In this document: positions 18,108 to 26,386 of the stretch, one piece after another
Layout: every line of letters begins with the position of its first letter
Position numbering within the stretch: position 1 is the first letter of the stretch
Assembly (NCBI GenBank): GCA_963650915.1
Contig: CAVJMJ010000006.1
Span: forward strand, 22,865 to 86,864
DNA length: 64,000 bases
Source of the DNA: UBA4636 sp963650915
GTDB lineage: Bacteria; Bacillota; Clostridia; Christensenellales; Borkfalkiaceae
Direction: 5' to 3'
Made by a program: the position numbers and the translations under genes
The notes under the pieces: generated by a model
Told to the model about the DNA's origin: nothing
Seen by the model: the letters and a program-made list of their open reading frames with translations, nothing else
The model's database searches: none

Positions 18108-19394
18108 CTATTCGTCAAGGCTGTCGGGGTTCAGTAAAAAATCAAGCACGCCTATAATCAAAACTCCTTTTTCGGTATGCCATGCGTTTACGACATCCTT
18201 AACGACGATGATTTTTTTGAACGAGTCGTCAATATGAGTAAGCGAAAACTGTTCCTGGCGCATTTTTTCTTCGTCGGGAATCGAAAAAGCCGATTGTATA
18301 TAGTATCGACGACTCCCTTTGTTACATACGAAATCAACCTCGTATTGTTTTGATTGTTGTATTCCGTTTTGGCGAGTACGCACGTTTACTATGCCTACGT
18401 CAACGTTATAATTTCTATAAATCAATTCGTTGTATATTATGTTTTCCATAATATGATTTTCTTCTTGCTGACGGAAGTTTAACCTTACGTTTCTGATACC
18501 TACGTCGGTAAAATAAAATTTATAAGGTGAATCGATATATTTTTTCCCTTTTACGTCGTATCGTTGCACTTTAGATATAAGAAAAGATTCTTCGAGAAAA
18601 TTCAAGTAATTCTTTACGGTCGGTTCGGAAATCTTTATTCCGTTGCTTTTGAAGGTATCGGACAATTTTTTAGGATTCGTCAACGAACCCACTGAGGACG
18701 CCAACACGTCAACTATATTCCCGATGTGGTTTTCTTCACGCAAATCGTTACGTTCTATTACGTCTTTTAAATAAACGTTATCGAGTACGTTAGACAGATA
18801 GTTTATTTTTTGTTCCGCATTTTTACACTTAAAAAGATAGGGAAGTCCTCCGTAAGTAAAATAATCGCGCCAAGCGTCGCTTTTATCTCCGTTATAAGCG
18901 TCGTAAAATTCGGAAAAAGAAAGCGGACGTACTTCTATAACGTCTCCTCTGCCTCGAAATTCCGTTCTTATATCGGAAGACAAGAATTTAGAGTTACTTC
19001 CCGTAATATAGACGTCTACGTTTTGTTTTTTCAATAGACCGTTCAGTATTCCGTAAAGACGAATAGGTTCGTCGCTTTTTGCTTCTTCTTTTGCAATCGC
19101 ATACTGCGCTTCGTCAATCATAACGTAATAGTTTTCGTTATTATTCGCTATTTTAGACAAAATTAAAGAATATAATTTATCGGGGTTACGATATTGCTCG
19201 TTTAACATATCGTCTAAATCGATACAAACGATATTATCCTCTTTTACTTCGGTCGAAAGCAAATAATCGCGAAAAATGGTAAAAAGTAAAAAACTTTTAC
19301 CCGAACGGCGTATGCCCGTTATAATCTTAATCATTCCGTTGTCTTTACGGTCGATTAGTTTTTGAAGATATAAATCACGCTTAATCAACTTCAT
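18108..19394 (-). CDS. AAA_14/DUF4143 ATPase
   Basis: 428 residues. The N-terminal P-loop ATPase has Walker A GIRRSGKS at 27-34 and Walker B VMIDEAQYA near 119, with GSNSKFLS sensor-like and REVRPLSFSEF-like sequence further on. The C-terminal DUF4143 part includes DNVYLKDVIERNDLRE and a PD-(D/E)XK-like stretch (YEVDFVCNKGSRRYYIQ). Proteins of this family are common, often variable between strains, and have no agreed function; some are thought to be linked to defence or toxin-antitoxin-like roles. The gene stands alone, is bracketed by related repeats (17980-18100 and 19640-19735), and has a nested palindrome in its promoter region. Confidence 0.85.
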   Translation of the reverse strand: MKLIKRDLYLQKLIDRKDNGMIKIITGIRRSGKSFLLFTIFRDYLLSTEVKEDNIVCIDLDDMLNEQYRNPDKLYSLILSKIANNNENYYVMIDEAQYAIAKEEAKSDEPIRLYGILNGLLKKQNVDVYITGSNSKFLSSDIRTEFRGRGDVIEVRPLSFSEFYDAYNGDKSDAWRDYFTYGGLPYLFKCKNAEQKINYLSNVLDNVYLKDVIERNDLREENHIGNIVDVLASSVGSLTNPKKLSDTFKSNGIKISEPTVKNYLNFLEESFLISKVQRYDVKGKKYIDSPYKFYFTDVGIRNVRLNFRQQEENHIMENIIYNELIYRNYNVDVGIVNVRTRQNGIQQSKQYEVDFVCNKGSRRYYIQSAFSIPDEEKMRQEQFSLTHIDDSFKKIIVVKDVVNAWHTEKGVLIIGVLDFLLNPDSLDE

Positions 19395-19419
19395 TTAAAG
19401 CACCTTCTATATTGCTTCT

Positions 19420-19457
19420 ACTTTACATTTACTGCACATGTGCACGTTTTGTAAAGT
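19420..19457 (-). promoter_or_regulatory. Nested palindromic operator upstream of the ATPase gene
   Basis: ACTTTACA (19420-19427) and TGTAAAGT (19450-19457) form an outer inverted repeat. GCACATGTGC (19434-19443) forms an inner one, and both share the same centre at 19438.5. On the minus strand the outer arm supplies a TTTACA -35-like element with TAAATG about 18 nt on, so the inner palindrome would sit in the promoter spacer. This is 25-60 nt from the ATPase start. Operator function is inferred from symmetry. Confidence 0.5.
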
Positions 19458-19849
19458 AATATTACCAAAAAGCCCAAACTTTGTCAAGAAAATACACTCG
19501 TTAAATCAATCTTTTTATGCTTACGCGCATTAAATCGTTTTAGTTTAACTTAAAGATTATTCACCGCATAACTTAAAGATTATTGCATAAAGAACTCAAT
19601 CGATTTTATTGCGAGTAACTTAAACGATTGTTATTGATAACAACTATTTTGTACCCCTTTTTTGAGTGGTATTTTTCAACCCCAAAATAGCAAAAAACCG
19701 ACCTATAGGTCGGTTTTTTGTGTTTTTTTCGGTTTTATTTTTAAGAACTAACATATTTTTGTCTTTTCTTCAAAAGTGTAAAAACATAATTTTCTTTCTG
19801 TCAAAAGCCGAAAAACATATCTTAAAAAGGATTTTTTATCGGTCGTATT
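19458..19849. other. Spacer with second set of nadE-tail-like repeats and a palindromic terminator copy
   Basis: No gene is seen. Copies of AACTTAAAGATTATT and AACTTAAACGATTGTTATTG at 19540-19640 resemble the nadE 3' spacer. The perfect palindrome at 19692-19720 repeats the one at 18060 with its flanks AAAATAGC and TTTTTTGTGTTTTT. The spacer therefore looks like a duplicate of the nadE downstream region. Confidence 0.6.
19692..19720. repeat. Second copy of the palindromic ACCGACCTATAGGTCGGT terminator
   Basis: Identical over the palindrome and about 20 flanking bases to 18060-18087. Together the two form direct repeats about 1.63 kb apart that bracket the AAA/DUF4143 gene. Confidence 0.75.
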
Positions 19850-20005
19850 TTATTTCTTTTTGCAATGTGACGAGCAGTACGGGCAACATGAACAATCACC
19901 CGAACAAGACGATTTGCCCTGTTTTTTTCTGATAACGCTTACTACCGCCACCGTTACTGCAAAAAGTGCCACTATTGCGATAATTACGTATTCCCACCAC
20001 TGCAT
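19850..20005 (-). CDS. FeoB-associated Cys-rich membrane protein
   Basis: 51 residues. It starts MQWWEYVIIAIVALF, a single membrane span to about residue 24, followed by a basic stretch RKKQGKSS. The C terminus is rich in Cys (CSGDCSCCPYCSSHCKKK). This is the pattern of the FeoB-associated small proteins encoded just after feoB in Bacillota, thought to aid ferrous iron transport or electron/metal handling at the membrane. It starts 7 nt after the feoB stop on the same strand, so it is the last gene of the feo operon. Confidence 0.85.
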   Translation of the reverse strand: MQWWEYVIIAIVALFAVTVAVVSVIRKKQGKSSCSGDCSCCPYCSSHCKKK

Positions 20006-20011
20006 AATCGT

Positions 20012-22582
20012 TTACCTTTTTGAACCGAATTTGATTTTGCCTTTGTTGACGAGGACGATTAACGTAATAATAATTGCCCAAACGCCCGCAAAGATGAATG
20101 CCGTCCACCAAGCCGTACCGATAAGATAAATCATAGCGGATACGACGTAGGAAGTTACCAGCCAGAATACCAAAGTTCCGTTGAAAGCCTTTTTACTGCC
20201 GAGTTCTGCTTTTGCCGTTGCAACCGCCGCAAAGCAAGGAATAGTAGTCATATTGAATGCTATAAAGGCAAGGAGTGCGGGAACGGTGATTCCTGTTGCC
20301 GTAATCATCTGCATTACCGCCGAAACACCGCCGTCCGTTTCGGTATCTATCATAGCACCCGCGATGCAAGCGGCTAAGGTACCGAAGGTTGCGATAACGT
20401 TTTCTTTTGCGATAAGACCGGTGATTGCCGCAACGACGAATACCCAACCGAACGCTTTAAGTTGACTACCGAATCCGAGCGGTGTAAACAAAGGTTGAAC
20501 GAGTCCGCCGAGACCAGCCAAAATGCTCTTGTCCATGTCGACGTCGCCGAGGAAATGCCAGTTCCAATCGAAGTGTGAGATGAACCAAATCAAAATCGTG
20601 GAAGCCAAAATGATTGTGAATGCTTTCTTGACGAAGTGTTTGGTCTTATCCCAAAGGTGAAGCATCAAATTCTTAAAGCCGGGAAGACGATATGAAGGAA
20701 GTTCCATAATAAACGGAGGTACTTCGCCCTTCATGGTCGTGTTTCTCATAAGAATAATGCTTGCGATTGCTACTATCATACCGAGAAGGTACATGCAATA
20801 GGTAATGGTATCGGCGTTGCCTATACCGGCAAGTTGAACGATACCGCCCGCAACCGCGGTAAGTATAGGAAGTTTTGCACCGCAACTGAAGAAAGGTATA
20901 ACCCTGATGGTTGCCGTTCTTTCGTTGTCGTCGGCAAGGGTTCTCGTGTTAATCATAGCGGGAACGGAGCAACCGAAGCCCATAATCATAGGCATGAACG
21001 CTCTTCCCGATAAACCGAATTTTCTGAAAATTCTGTCAAGAATGAATGCTACACGAGCCATATAACCGCTGTCTTCCAAAATAGAGAAGAACAAGAACAG
21101 TAACAAAATCTGAGGCAAGAAAGAAAGTACCGAGAAGAGACCGCCCAAAACGCCGTCTACCAATAAACCTTTAAGCCATTCGCTTGCGCCCGCACTCGTC
21201 AAACCTTGATTTGCGCATGCAGTCAAAAAGTCGGTAAACGTCGACAATGTGTTAGCCAAAATTACGCCCGGCGAGAAAACTCCTTCTTCAAAGCCGAAGA
21301 AAGTATGTACGTTAACGCCCGCCGCGAATTCGTCGATGGCACTGTCATAAGCCATTTCCCATTCGCCGTCGTCGTTTTTTTCCACCGTTACGGGGCAAGT
21401 GCCGTTACTCTTTGCGAAGAATTCGCCCTTTTCGACGGCACCGGCTTCTTCGAGGTAATATTTTTTACCAGACTTGTCGAAAACATAAGCAACGGGTTCT
21501 ACTGCGGAAAGTTCGCCGTCTTCAAAAGTAAGTTCGGCAAGTTCGCCGTCTTCCGTGTAATAGGACTTGTTTTCGTCAAAGGTATCTTCGGTTACTTCCA
21601 CTACTTGACCGTTAGCGTCGTAAGCATGGAGTTCTTTATTGAAAACGCCCATTTTGCCGAGGAACAGTAAATCTTCGGAGAACGTCAAGTGGAAGATGAG
21701 GAATAAAATTACGAGGAAGATAGGAATACCCCAAATTTTATGGGTTAAAACCTTATCGATTTTATCCGATTTGGTTACCTTCTTTTCAACCTTTTCCTGA
21801 GGTTTTTTGGAAGTGAGAACGCCCGAATAATTTTTGGTTATGTATTTGTATCTCGCATCGGCTACGATTGCTTCGAAATCGTTACCGAAAGTATCGTCGG
21901 AGAAGGTCTTTTTGAACTCTTCTACCATTTTCGTGGAAGCGGGATGTTCTTTTACCTCGAGTTCGTCGAGTTCGACTAATTTTATTGCATGGAACAAAGC
22001 GTTACTGACGTTTTGCCCCTCGAGTGCGATTTTGCAGTCGCCTATAAGGTGCATTAAAGCACTGCCTTCGAGTACCGTTTTACCCTGTCTCGGTTTTTTA
22101 GACGCTTCGTAAGCCCTATTCATGAGTTCGTCGAGGTTGGTTTCCTTCAAAGCCGAAATGGCAACGACGGGAACGCCGATTTTTTGTTCGAGGGTTTTAG
22201 CGTCGATGACGTTACCTTGCTTGTTGACTTCGTCTATCATGTTCAGTGCGATTACCATGGGAACGTCCATTTCCATGATTTGCGTGCTTAAATACAAGTT
22301 ACGTTCCAAGTTGGTTGCGTCGACGATGTTGATAACGAGGTCGGGATGCTCGTCTATAATATAGTTACGAGCGATGACTTCTTCCGGCGTATACGGCGAT
22401 AACGAATATATGCCGGGAAGGTCGATAATGTTTATGGGCTCGGCGCATTTTTTGTAAACGCCTTCCCTTTTGTCTACCGTAACGCCCGGCCAGTTGCCGA
22501 CGTGTGCAGTGGAACCCGTCAATGCGTTAAACAAAGTCGTTTTACCGCAGTTGGGGTTACCTGCCAAACAAAATCTTTTCAT
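20012..22582 (-). CDS. feoB: Ferrous iron transporter FeoB with an extracytoplasmic insertion
   Basis: 856 residues, longer than the roughly 650-780 of most FeoB. The N-terminal GTPase has G1 GNPNCGKTT (8-16), G3 DLPG (54-57) and G4 NMID (114-117), and drives GTP-dependent ferrous iron import across the cytoplasmic membrane. The membrane part begins near residue 284, with Gate-type motifs FMPMIMGFGCSVPA and FFSCGAKLPI. Between the first span and the next lies an acidic insertion, about residues 312-440, with two imperfect phrases (EDTFDENKSYYTEDGE and VFDKSGKKYYLEE). The gene overlaps feoA by 4 nt. The insertion is unusual and may be a metal-related or surface-exposed domain; that is inference. 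Confidence 0.93.
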   Translation of the reverse strand: MKRFCLAGNPNCGKTTLFNALTGSTAHVGNWPGVTVDKREGVYKKCAEPINIIDLPGIYSLSPYTPEEVIARNYIIDEHPDLVINIVDATNLERNLYLSTQIMEMDVPMVIALNMIDEVNKQGNVIDAKTLEQKIGVPVVAISALKETNLDELMNRAYEASKKPRQGKTVLEGSALMHLIGDCKIALEGQNVSNALFHAIKLVELDELEVKEHPASTKMVEEFKKTFSDDTFGNDFEAIVADARYKYITKNYSGVLTSKKPQEKVEKKVTKSDKIDKVLTHKIWGIPIFLVILFLIFHLTFSEDLLFLGKMGVFNKELHAYDANGQVVEVTEDTFDENKSYYTEDGELAELTFEDGELSAVEPVAYVFDKSGKKYYLEEAGAVEKGEFFAKSNGTCPVTVEKNDDGEWEMAYDSAIDEFAAGVNVHTFFGFEEGVFSPGVILANTLSTFTDFLTACANQGLTSAGASEWLKGLLVDGVLGGLFSVLSFLPQILLLFLFFSILEDSGYMARVAFILDRIFRKFGLSGRAFMPMIMGFGCSVPAMINTRTLADDNERTATIRVIPFFSCGAKLPILTAVAGGIVQLAGIGNADTITYCMYLLGMIVAIASIILMRNTTMKGEVPPFIMELPSYRLPGFKNLMLHLWDKTKHFVKKAFTIILASTILIWFISHFDWNWHFLGDVDMDKSILAGLGGLVQPLFTPLGFGSQLKAFGWVFVVAAITGLIAKENVIATFGTLAACIAGAMIDTETDGGVSAVMQMITATGITVPALLAFIAFNMTTIPCFAAVATAKAELGSKKAFNGTLVFWLVTSYVVSAMIYLIGTAWWTAFIFAGVWAIIITLIVLVNKGKIKFGSKR

Positions 22583-22809
22583 AAAATTTCCTCCATGGTG
22601 ACTGCGTCTGCTTCGGTTTTTCTCAAAGTAAGTTCATAACCTCTGATAGTTACTTCGATAGGATCACCGAGTGGTGCGCGTTTTTTAAGGTAAACTTCGG
22701 CACCCGGCGTTACGCCCATATCGAAAAGTCTTCTTTTGATTCTCGGCTCGGCGTTAACCGTTTTGATAACGCCCTTTTCGCCGATGTTGAATTGGCTTAA
22801 CTTTTTCAT
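22579..22809 (-). CDS. feoA: FeoA domain protein (second copy)
   Basis: 76 residues with the FeoA SH3-like fold: LSQFNIGEKGVIKTV, then RIKRRLFDMGVTPGAEVYLKKRAPLGDPIEVTIRGYEL, ending LRKTEADAVTM. The LGDP..V...G..L..R..EA pattern is diagnostic. FeoA is a small cytosolic partner of FeoB. The gene overlaps feoB by 4 nt (ATGA), which indicates translational coupling. GGAG-like sequence precedes its ATG. Confidence 0.92.
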   Translation of the reverse strand: MKKLSQFNIGEKGVIKTVNAEPRIKRRLFDMGVTPGAEVYLKKRAPLGDPIEVTIRGYELTLRKTEADAVTMEEIL

Positions 22810-22826
22810 AATGTATATACTCCTTT

Positions 22827-23039
22827 TTATGCTACCATGATTTTAGTCGCAAGTTCCTTGTCGAGGGCAAGCCTTCCGTCTTTAACGAGAATTATAACGC
22901 TTCCTCCGCTTTGCGATAATACGGATATATCCGAGTTAACGGTAATACCCAAACTTTCGAGATGCTTCTTCGTTTTGTCGTCCGTAAGAACCTTTATTAT
23001 TCTTAAATTTTGCCCTACGGGTGCGATAACTAACGGCAT
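22827..23039 (-). CDS. feoA: FeoA domain protein (first copy)
   Basis: 70 residues, more diverged than its neighbour: LVIAPVGQNLRIIKV, HLESLGITVNSDISVLSQSGGSVIILVKDGRLALDKELA. The SLGI and GGSVII patterns are those of FeoA. It is the first gene of the feo operon (feoA, feoA, feoB, FeoB-associated). Tandem short FeoA genes are usual in Clostridia. AAAGGAG lies 8-14 nt before the ATG. Confidence 0.88.
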   Translation of the reverse strand: MPLVIAPVGQNLRIIKVLTDDKTKKHLESLGITVNSDISVLSQSGGSVIILVKDGRLALDKELATKIMVA

Positions 23040-23093
23040 AAATTTGTCTCCTTTAATGTAAATGTGAAATTCTGTTCATCTTTTAACGCAACT

Positions 23094-23122
23094 ATATTAG
23101 CATATGCTTTTACCGTTGTCAA
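23094..23122 (-). promoter_or_regulatory. SigA-type promoter of feo operon
   Basis: On the minus strand TTGACA (23117-23122) and TAATAT (23094-23099), 17 nt apart. The spacer contains AAGCATATGCT, a short palindrome that could be a metal-regulator site. No clear 19-bp Fur box is seen. Confidence 0.65.
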
Positions 23123-23250
23123 GCAAAAGTTGAAACATTTTTCATATTTTAAAAAAATATTTTAAACTTTATTATTTTTGGCAAAAAATATCGTTTTTAG
23201 CCGATTTTTTTGTAAAAATCCTTGCTTTTTTAATCGTTTAGTCTTAAAAT

Positions 23251-23853
23251 ATGGGTATGAAAAGCGTAGTAAGGGAGCCGAAGCAAGCGCGCTCGATAGA
23301 AAAAAAGAAGAGAATTATAGACGCAAGTTACCAACTTTTTTCGGAAGTCGGTTACTTTGGAACGAATACCGCCGAAATAGCCAAACGCGCGGGAGTGTCT
23401 ACCGGCATAGTTTACGGTTACTTTCACGATAAGCGCGATATTTTGATTTGCGTGCTCGACGATTATATAAATAACGTCGCGACGCCTATTTTGGCTGCCT
23501 TTGACAATATAACCACCCTCGATTATCAAAAAATCGTTCCCGACGTTATCGACAAAGCCATTTTAGCCCATCAAAACAACAGCAAAATTCACGAGGTATT
23601 GCATTCGCTTACTCCCGTCGACGACAAAGTAAGTTCGGCGTTTTTGGAACAGGAAAACAGAATTACCGAAAAATTCGCCGAAAAGTTAAAAAGCCTCGGT
23701 GAAAATGAAAAAGGACTGAACGAAAAAGTTCACTTCGCAATGAACATCGTCCAGTCGTTTTGCCACGAGTACGTTTTCGATAAACACCCCTATATCGATT
23801 ACGATTACCTAAAGTCGCTCGTAATGACGACGATTATCGATTTGTTTAAATAA
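23251..23853 (+). CDS. TetR/AcrR-family transcriptional regulator
   Basis: 200 residues. The N-terminal helix-turn-helix is typical: KKKRIIDASYQLFSEVGYFGTNTAEIAKRAGVSTGIVYGYFHDKRDIL, with GTNTAEIAKRAGVS as recognition region and YGYFHDK at its end. The C-terminal ligand domain (about 70-200) is not informative. It is divergent from the feo operon across a 211-bp region; a regulatory link is possible but not shown. Two in-frame ATGs (23251 and 23257) are both possible, neither with a clear ribosome site. It ends in the strong terminator at 23882. Confidence 0.85.
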   Translation: MGMKSVVREPKQARSIEKKKRIIDASYQLFSEVGYFGTNTAEIAKRAGVSTGIVYGYFHDKRDILICVLDDYINNVATPILAAFDNITTLDYQKIVPDVIDKAILAHQNNSKIHEVLHSLTPVDDKVSSAFLEQENRITEKFAEKLKSLGENEKGLNEKVHFAMNIVQSFCHEYVFDKHPYIDYDYLKSLVMTTIIDLFK

Positions 23854-23881
23854 AGTTTTTTATAAAACGCAATAAATATAA

Positions 23882-23917
23882 CGACGCCTTTTTTATTCAA
23901 AAGGCGTCGCTTTTTTA
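23882..23917 (+). terminator. Terminator of TetR gene
   Basis: CGACGCCTTTT and AAAAGGCGTCG form an 11-bp stem, followed by C and six T, right after the TetR stop. Confidence 0.85.
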
Positions 23918-23932
23918 TACCTGTTAAATTAT

Positions 23933-23962
23933 AAAAGTGCGTCTATAAGCCCGTTATCGGCA
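23933..23962 (+). repeat. Dispersed CTATAAGCCCG motif copy
   Basis: AAAAGTGCGTCTATAAGCCC then GTTATCGGCAAGTTTT. It sits between the convergent TetR and VWA genes, immediately before a 22-bp tandem array. Confidence 0.6.
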
Positions 23963-23978
23963 AGTTTTGCCACAAACC

Positions 23979-24056
23979 GTTAACGGTTATACCGACATGC
24001 GTTAACGGTTATACCAACACGCATTATCGGTTACGCCGACATGCGTTAACGGGTAC
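23979..24056. repeat. 22-bp tandem repeat, about 3.5 copies
   Basis: Unit GTTAACGGTTATACCGACATGC at 23979, with 2-5 changes at 24001 and 24023 and a partial copy at 24045. GTTAAC and GGTTA(T/C) arms are related to the right half of the neighbouring dispersed motif. There is no coding potential. Confidence 0.8.
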
Positions 24057-24080
24057 TTTATAAACTGTAAAATCTAAATT

Positions 24081-25604
24081 TCATTCTATGACTTTATCCG
24101 AAACTTCATATTCGAAGGTTATTTTTACGTCTTTTGCGGGCATTTTGAAGGTGAATTTATAAAACACGTTATTATCGTCAAAGGTGCTGTAAACGTCGTC
24201 GGTAAATTCCTCGCCGTCGCAAGCGTAAACGCCGTCGACGTAAAGTTTAACCGTTTTATCGACTTTTTCAGTTACGATAGTAACGGTATCACCCTCGGCA
24301 TAACCTCGTTTTGCGCCGTATTTGATAAAATCGTTTTCGACTTCGCTCGTGTCGATAAAGAAGTATTCCTTATCGTCGTAAGAAACTGCTTTTTCAAAAG
24401 TACCCGTGTAGTAGCCTTTGACGAGCCTTACCATTAAAGCGTTCAATTTTTCGATAACCACATTCGGAATTTCTGGATCGTAATGAGAATTCCCTATGCC
24501 CGAATGGTCGGTGATAAACGAGAAAGTTCCGCCCGTTAAAAGGGCTGCCTGTCTTTCGATATACTCTGTAAGTTTATCGGCTCCGCTTGCTAAAATAGGG
24601 CAAATTCTTATACCTTTTTCGGCAGCGACGCTTACCGCGGTTGAAAATCTGTTTTCGTAAACGGCACCGTCGTGAATTGGCGCATCGAGTACGTGGAAAA
24701 TTATTTTGGTTGAGTTTTCCGACCACTGTTTTGAAACGGCGAGTTCCAAAGCCTCGTCCACCGCTTCGGGGTAATCCCCTCCGCCATCGGCAATCTGCTC
24801 GTCTATGGCTTTTTGTTGCTTTTTTAAGTTAGCCTCATCCGTTACGTCTAAAAAGTCCGAATAGGAAAATTTTACGGCATCGCAGTTATCGCGGTAAAAC
24901 AACATTCCGAGGCGCAACGTAACGCCTTGAAGACTTTCTTGTATTTTACCAACCACGTCTTTAAGTTCGGCTTTGAGATAACTTATTTCGTCGCCCATCG
25001 AACCTGTAACGTCAACGACCAACATAAGTTCGATAGCCTTGCCTTTTTCTCTGTTCCCGTCCGATAAAATTTCGACTTCGCCGTCGTCCGAGGTAATTTG
25101 AACGGTTTTTACATATTCTCCGCAAGTCGCGGTGACGCTTCCGCCCGACAGGTTACCGAAAATATAACAAACGCCGTTTGAATCCGTTTGCGCCGAAAAG
25201 CATTTACCGTTTTCGCCGGTAAATTTAACGGGAACGTTGCAAACGGGTTCGTTTCCGTTTTTTACCGTTACTTTAACGCGATTAAAGGTGTTAAGCCCTT
25301 TGTCGTTGTCGTCAAGATAGCAAGAAAACTTTCCGCTTTCGCTTTCCGTTTGCCTTTTATAAAACAGCGACTTATAAAGGTCGTAATATAAGTTGTCGTT
25401 ATGCGCGCCCGCCGTCATCATCCCTGCCGAATAACTGCTTTCTCCGTTACCCGAACCCGCCACTTCGACTTTGGATAAATCGGAGGTATGCCCTCCTGCG
25501 TAATCGCCACCGTCGAGCGAGGAATATCCCCCGCACGCAAACATCGTTATCGACGAAGTGATAACCAGAACGATTACGAGTAATCTTTTAAATAAATTTT
25601 TCAT
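24081..25604 (-). CDS. Lipoprotein with von Willebrand A domain
   Basis: 507 residues. Signal peptide and lipobox MFAC with Cys24. A beta-sandwich region at about 105-175 contains VPVKFTGENGKCFS and DSNGVCYIFGNL. The VWA domain runs from about residue 190: MIDAS VDVTGSMGDE (D198, T200, S202 pattern), with GMLFYRD and DGGGDYPEAVDEAL further on. A C-terminal part with beta strands follows. VWA domains bind metal and mediate protein-protein contacts, so the protein probably acts at the cell surface. It has its own promoter (25637-25665), and no operon partner is visible. Ligand unknown. Confidence 0.85.
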   Translation of the reverse strand: MKNLFKRLLVIVLVITSSITMFACGGYSSLDGGDYAGGHTSDLSKVEVAGSGNGESSYSAGMMTAGAHNDNLYYDLYKSLFYKRQTESESGKFSCYLDDNDKGLNTFNRVKVTVKNGNEPVCNVPVKFTGENGKCFSAQTDSNGVCYIFGNLSGGSVTATCGEYVKTVQITSDDGEVEILSDGNREKGKAIELMLVVDVTGSMGDEISYLKAELKDVVGKIQESLQGVTLRLGMLFYRDNCDAVKFSYSDFLDVTDEANLKKQQKAIDEQIADGGGDYPEAVDEALELAVSKQWSENSTKIIFHVLDAPIHDGAVYENRFSTAVSVAAEKGIRICPILASGADKLTEYIERQAALLTGGTFSFITDHSGIGNSHYDPEIPNVVIEKLNALMVRLVKGYYTGTFEKAVSYDDKEYFFIDTSEVENDFIKYGAKRGYAEGDTVTIVTEKVDKTVKLYVDGVYACDGEEFTDDVYSTFDDNNVFYKFTFKMPAKDVKITFEYEVSDKVIE

Positions 25605-25636
25605 TATTGCCTCCCCGTAAGAGTTTTATTGCCATT

Positions 25637-25665
25637 ATTATACGTTTGCAAACGGTTATTGTCAA
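25637..25665 (-). promoter_or_regulatory. Consensus promoter of VWA lipoprotein gene
   Basis: On the minus strand TTGACA (25660-25665), 17 nt, TATAAT (25637-25642), with TTTTCTA before the -35. The spacer contains CGTTTGCAAACG, a perfect 12-bp palindrome that could be an operator. Confidence 0.8.
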
Positions 25666-25843
25666 TAGAAAAGGTCAAAAAAGCATTCTACTTTTAGTTG
25701 CATTTTGATTTTTTTGTCTCTTTTTAAGCGATTTTTAAATTTAACCGAAAAAAGCCGTCCGAAGTTTTCGGACGGTTTTTGATAGATTAACGGGCTTATA
25801 GCCCCACTTTTAGTTGTTTTTACACTCAACGTTTCTGATTTCA
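25654..25843. repeat. About 180-bp direct repeat, copy 1
   Basis: From TGTCAATAGAAAA through AAAAAAGCATTCTAC, a terminator (about 25753-25781) and the dispersed motif (25786-25812) to CACTCAACGTTTCTG. It is almost the same as 26967-27148. It holds the -35 of the VWA promoter and the terminator of the upstream lipoprotein genes, so the repeat covers a regulatory spacer. Confidence 0.8.
25753..25781 (-). terminator. Terminator in repeat copy 1
   Basis: CCGTCCGAA and TTCGGACGG form a 9-bp stem with flanking A and T runs on both strands. It is positioned downstream of the lipoprotein pair on the minus strand. Confidence 0.75.
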
Positions 25844-25918
25844 AGATTTTAAGTTCAAAATTTTTTTGCTTTTGAAATTTATTTTATCGTTTCCGAGCGG
25901 TATAGAGGCTGTTTTTCG

Positions 25919-26386
25919 TTATAAATCTTTACGGTTTAAAACGAAAGTTTTGTTAAGCAGGCTGTTTTCACCGAGTCTTCCCGTATAGTCATAGATTATT
26001 TTGAAAGTTACTGCTTTTTTATGCCCGTCCGTCTGCGCTATAAAAACTCTTGATTTAGTTTCTAAATACCACGTGGGGACTGACCTATCGACTTCGTTTG
26101 CTTTAAAGGCAACCGCAACTTCTCTTGTATGGTCGAAAAACAAAATAAGTTCCGTTTCGACTCCGTCCAAAACCATTTTGCCCGGAATCTTACTTCTGGT
26201 AGTTCCGTCATCGGCGGTCGTAAAGGTTAGTTTTATATAACCGTAATCACACGACCAAACTGCGCTGAAATCACTGAAGCACGGATCGTCTGCACAAGTC
26301 GAAGCCGTTAAAGGTATTATTATAAGCAAAACGACCAACGTACACGATGCAAACGACTTAAAAATTCTTTTTACGTTTTTATTCAT
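25919..26386 (-). CDS. Small exported protein, paralogue of its upstream neighbour
   Basis: 155 residues. Signal-type N terminus ending near STC (Cys31), a weak lipobox. The mature part shares the frame VWSCDYGYIKLTFT...PGKMVLDGVE...ILFF with the neighbouring 164-residue protein (VWSCDYEDFKLEFT...PATLYLDGEA...MIFI), so the two are tandem paralogues. They overlap by 4 nt and are co-translated. No known domain is recognised. The compact beta-rich pattern suggests a small extracellular domain. Function unknown. Confidence 0.7.
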   Translation of the reverse strand: MNKNVKRIFKSFASCTLVVLLIIIPLTASTCADDPCFSDFSAVWSCDYGYIKLTFTTADDGTTRSKIPGKMVLDGVETELILFFDHTREVAVAFKANEVDRSVPTWYLETKSRVFIAQTDGHKKAVTFKIIYDYTGRLGENSLLNKTFVLNRKDL

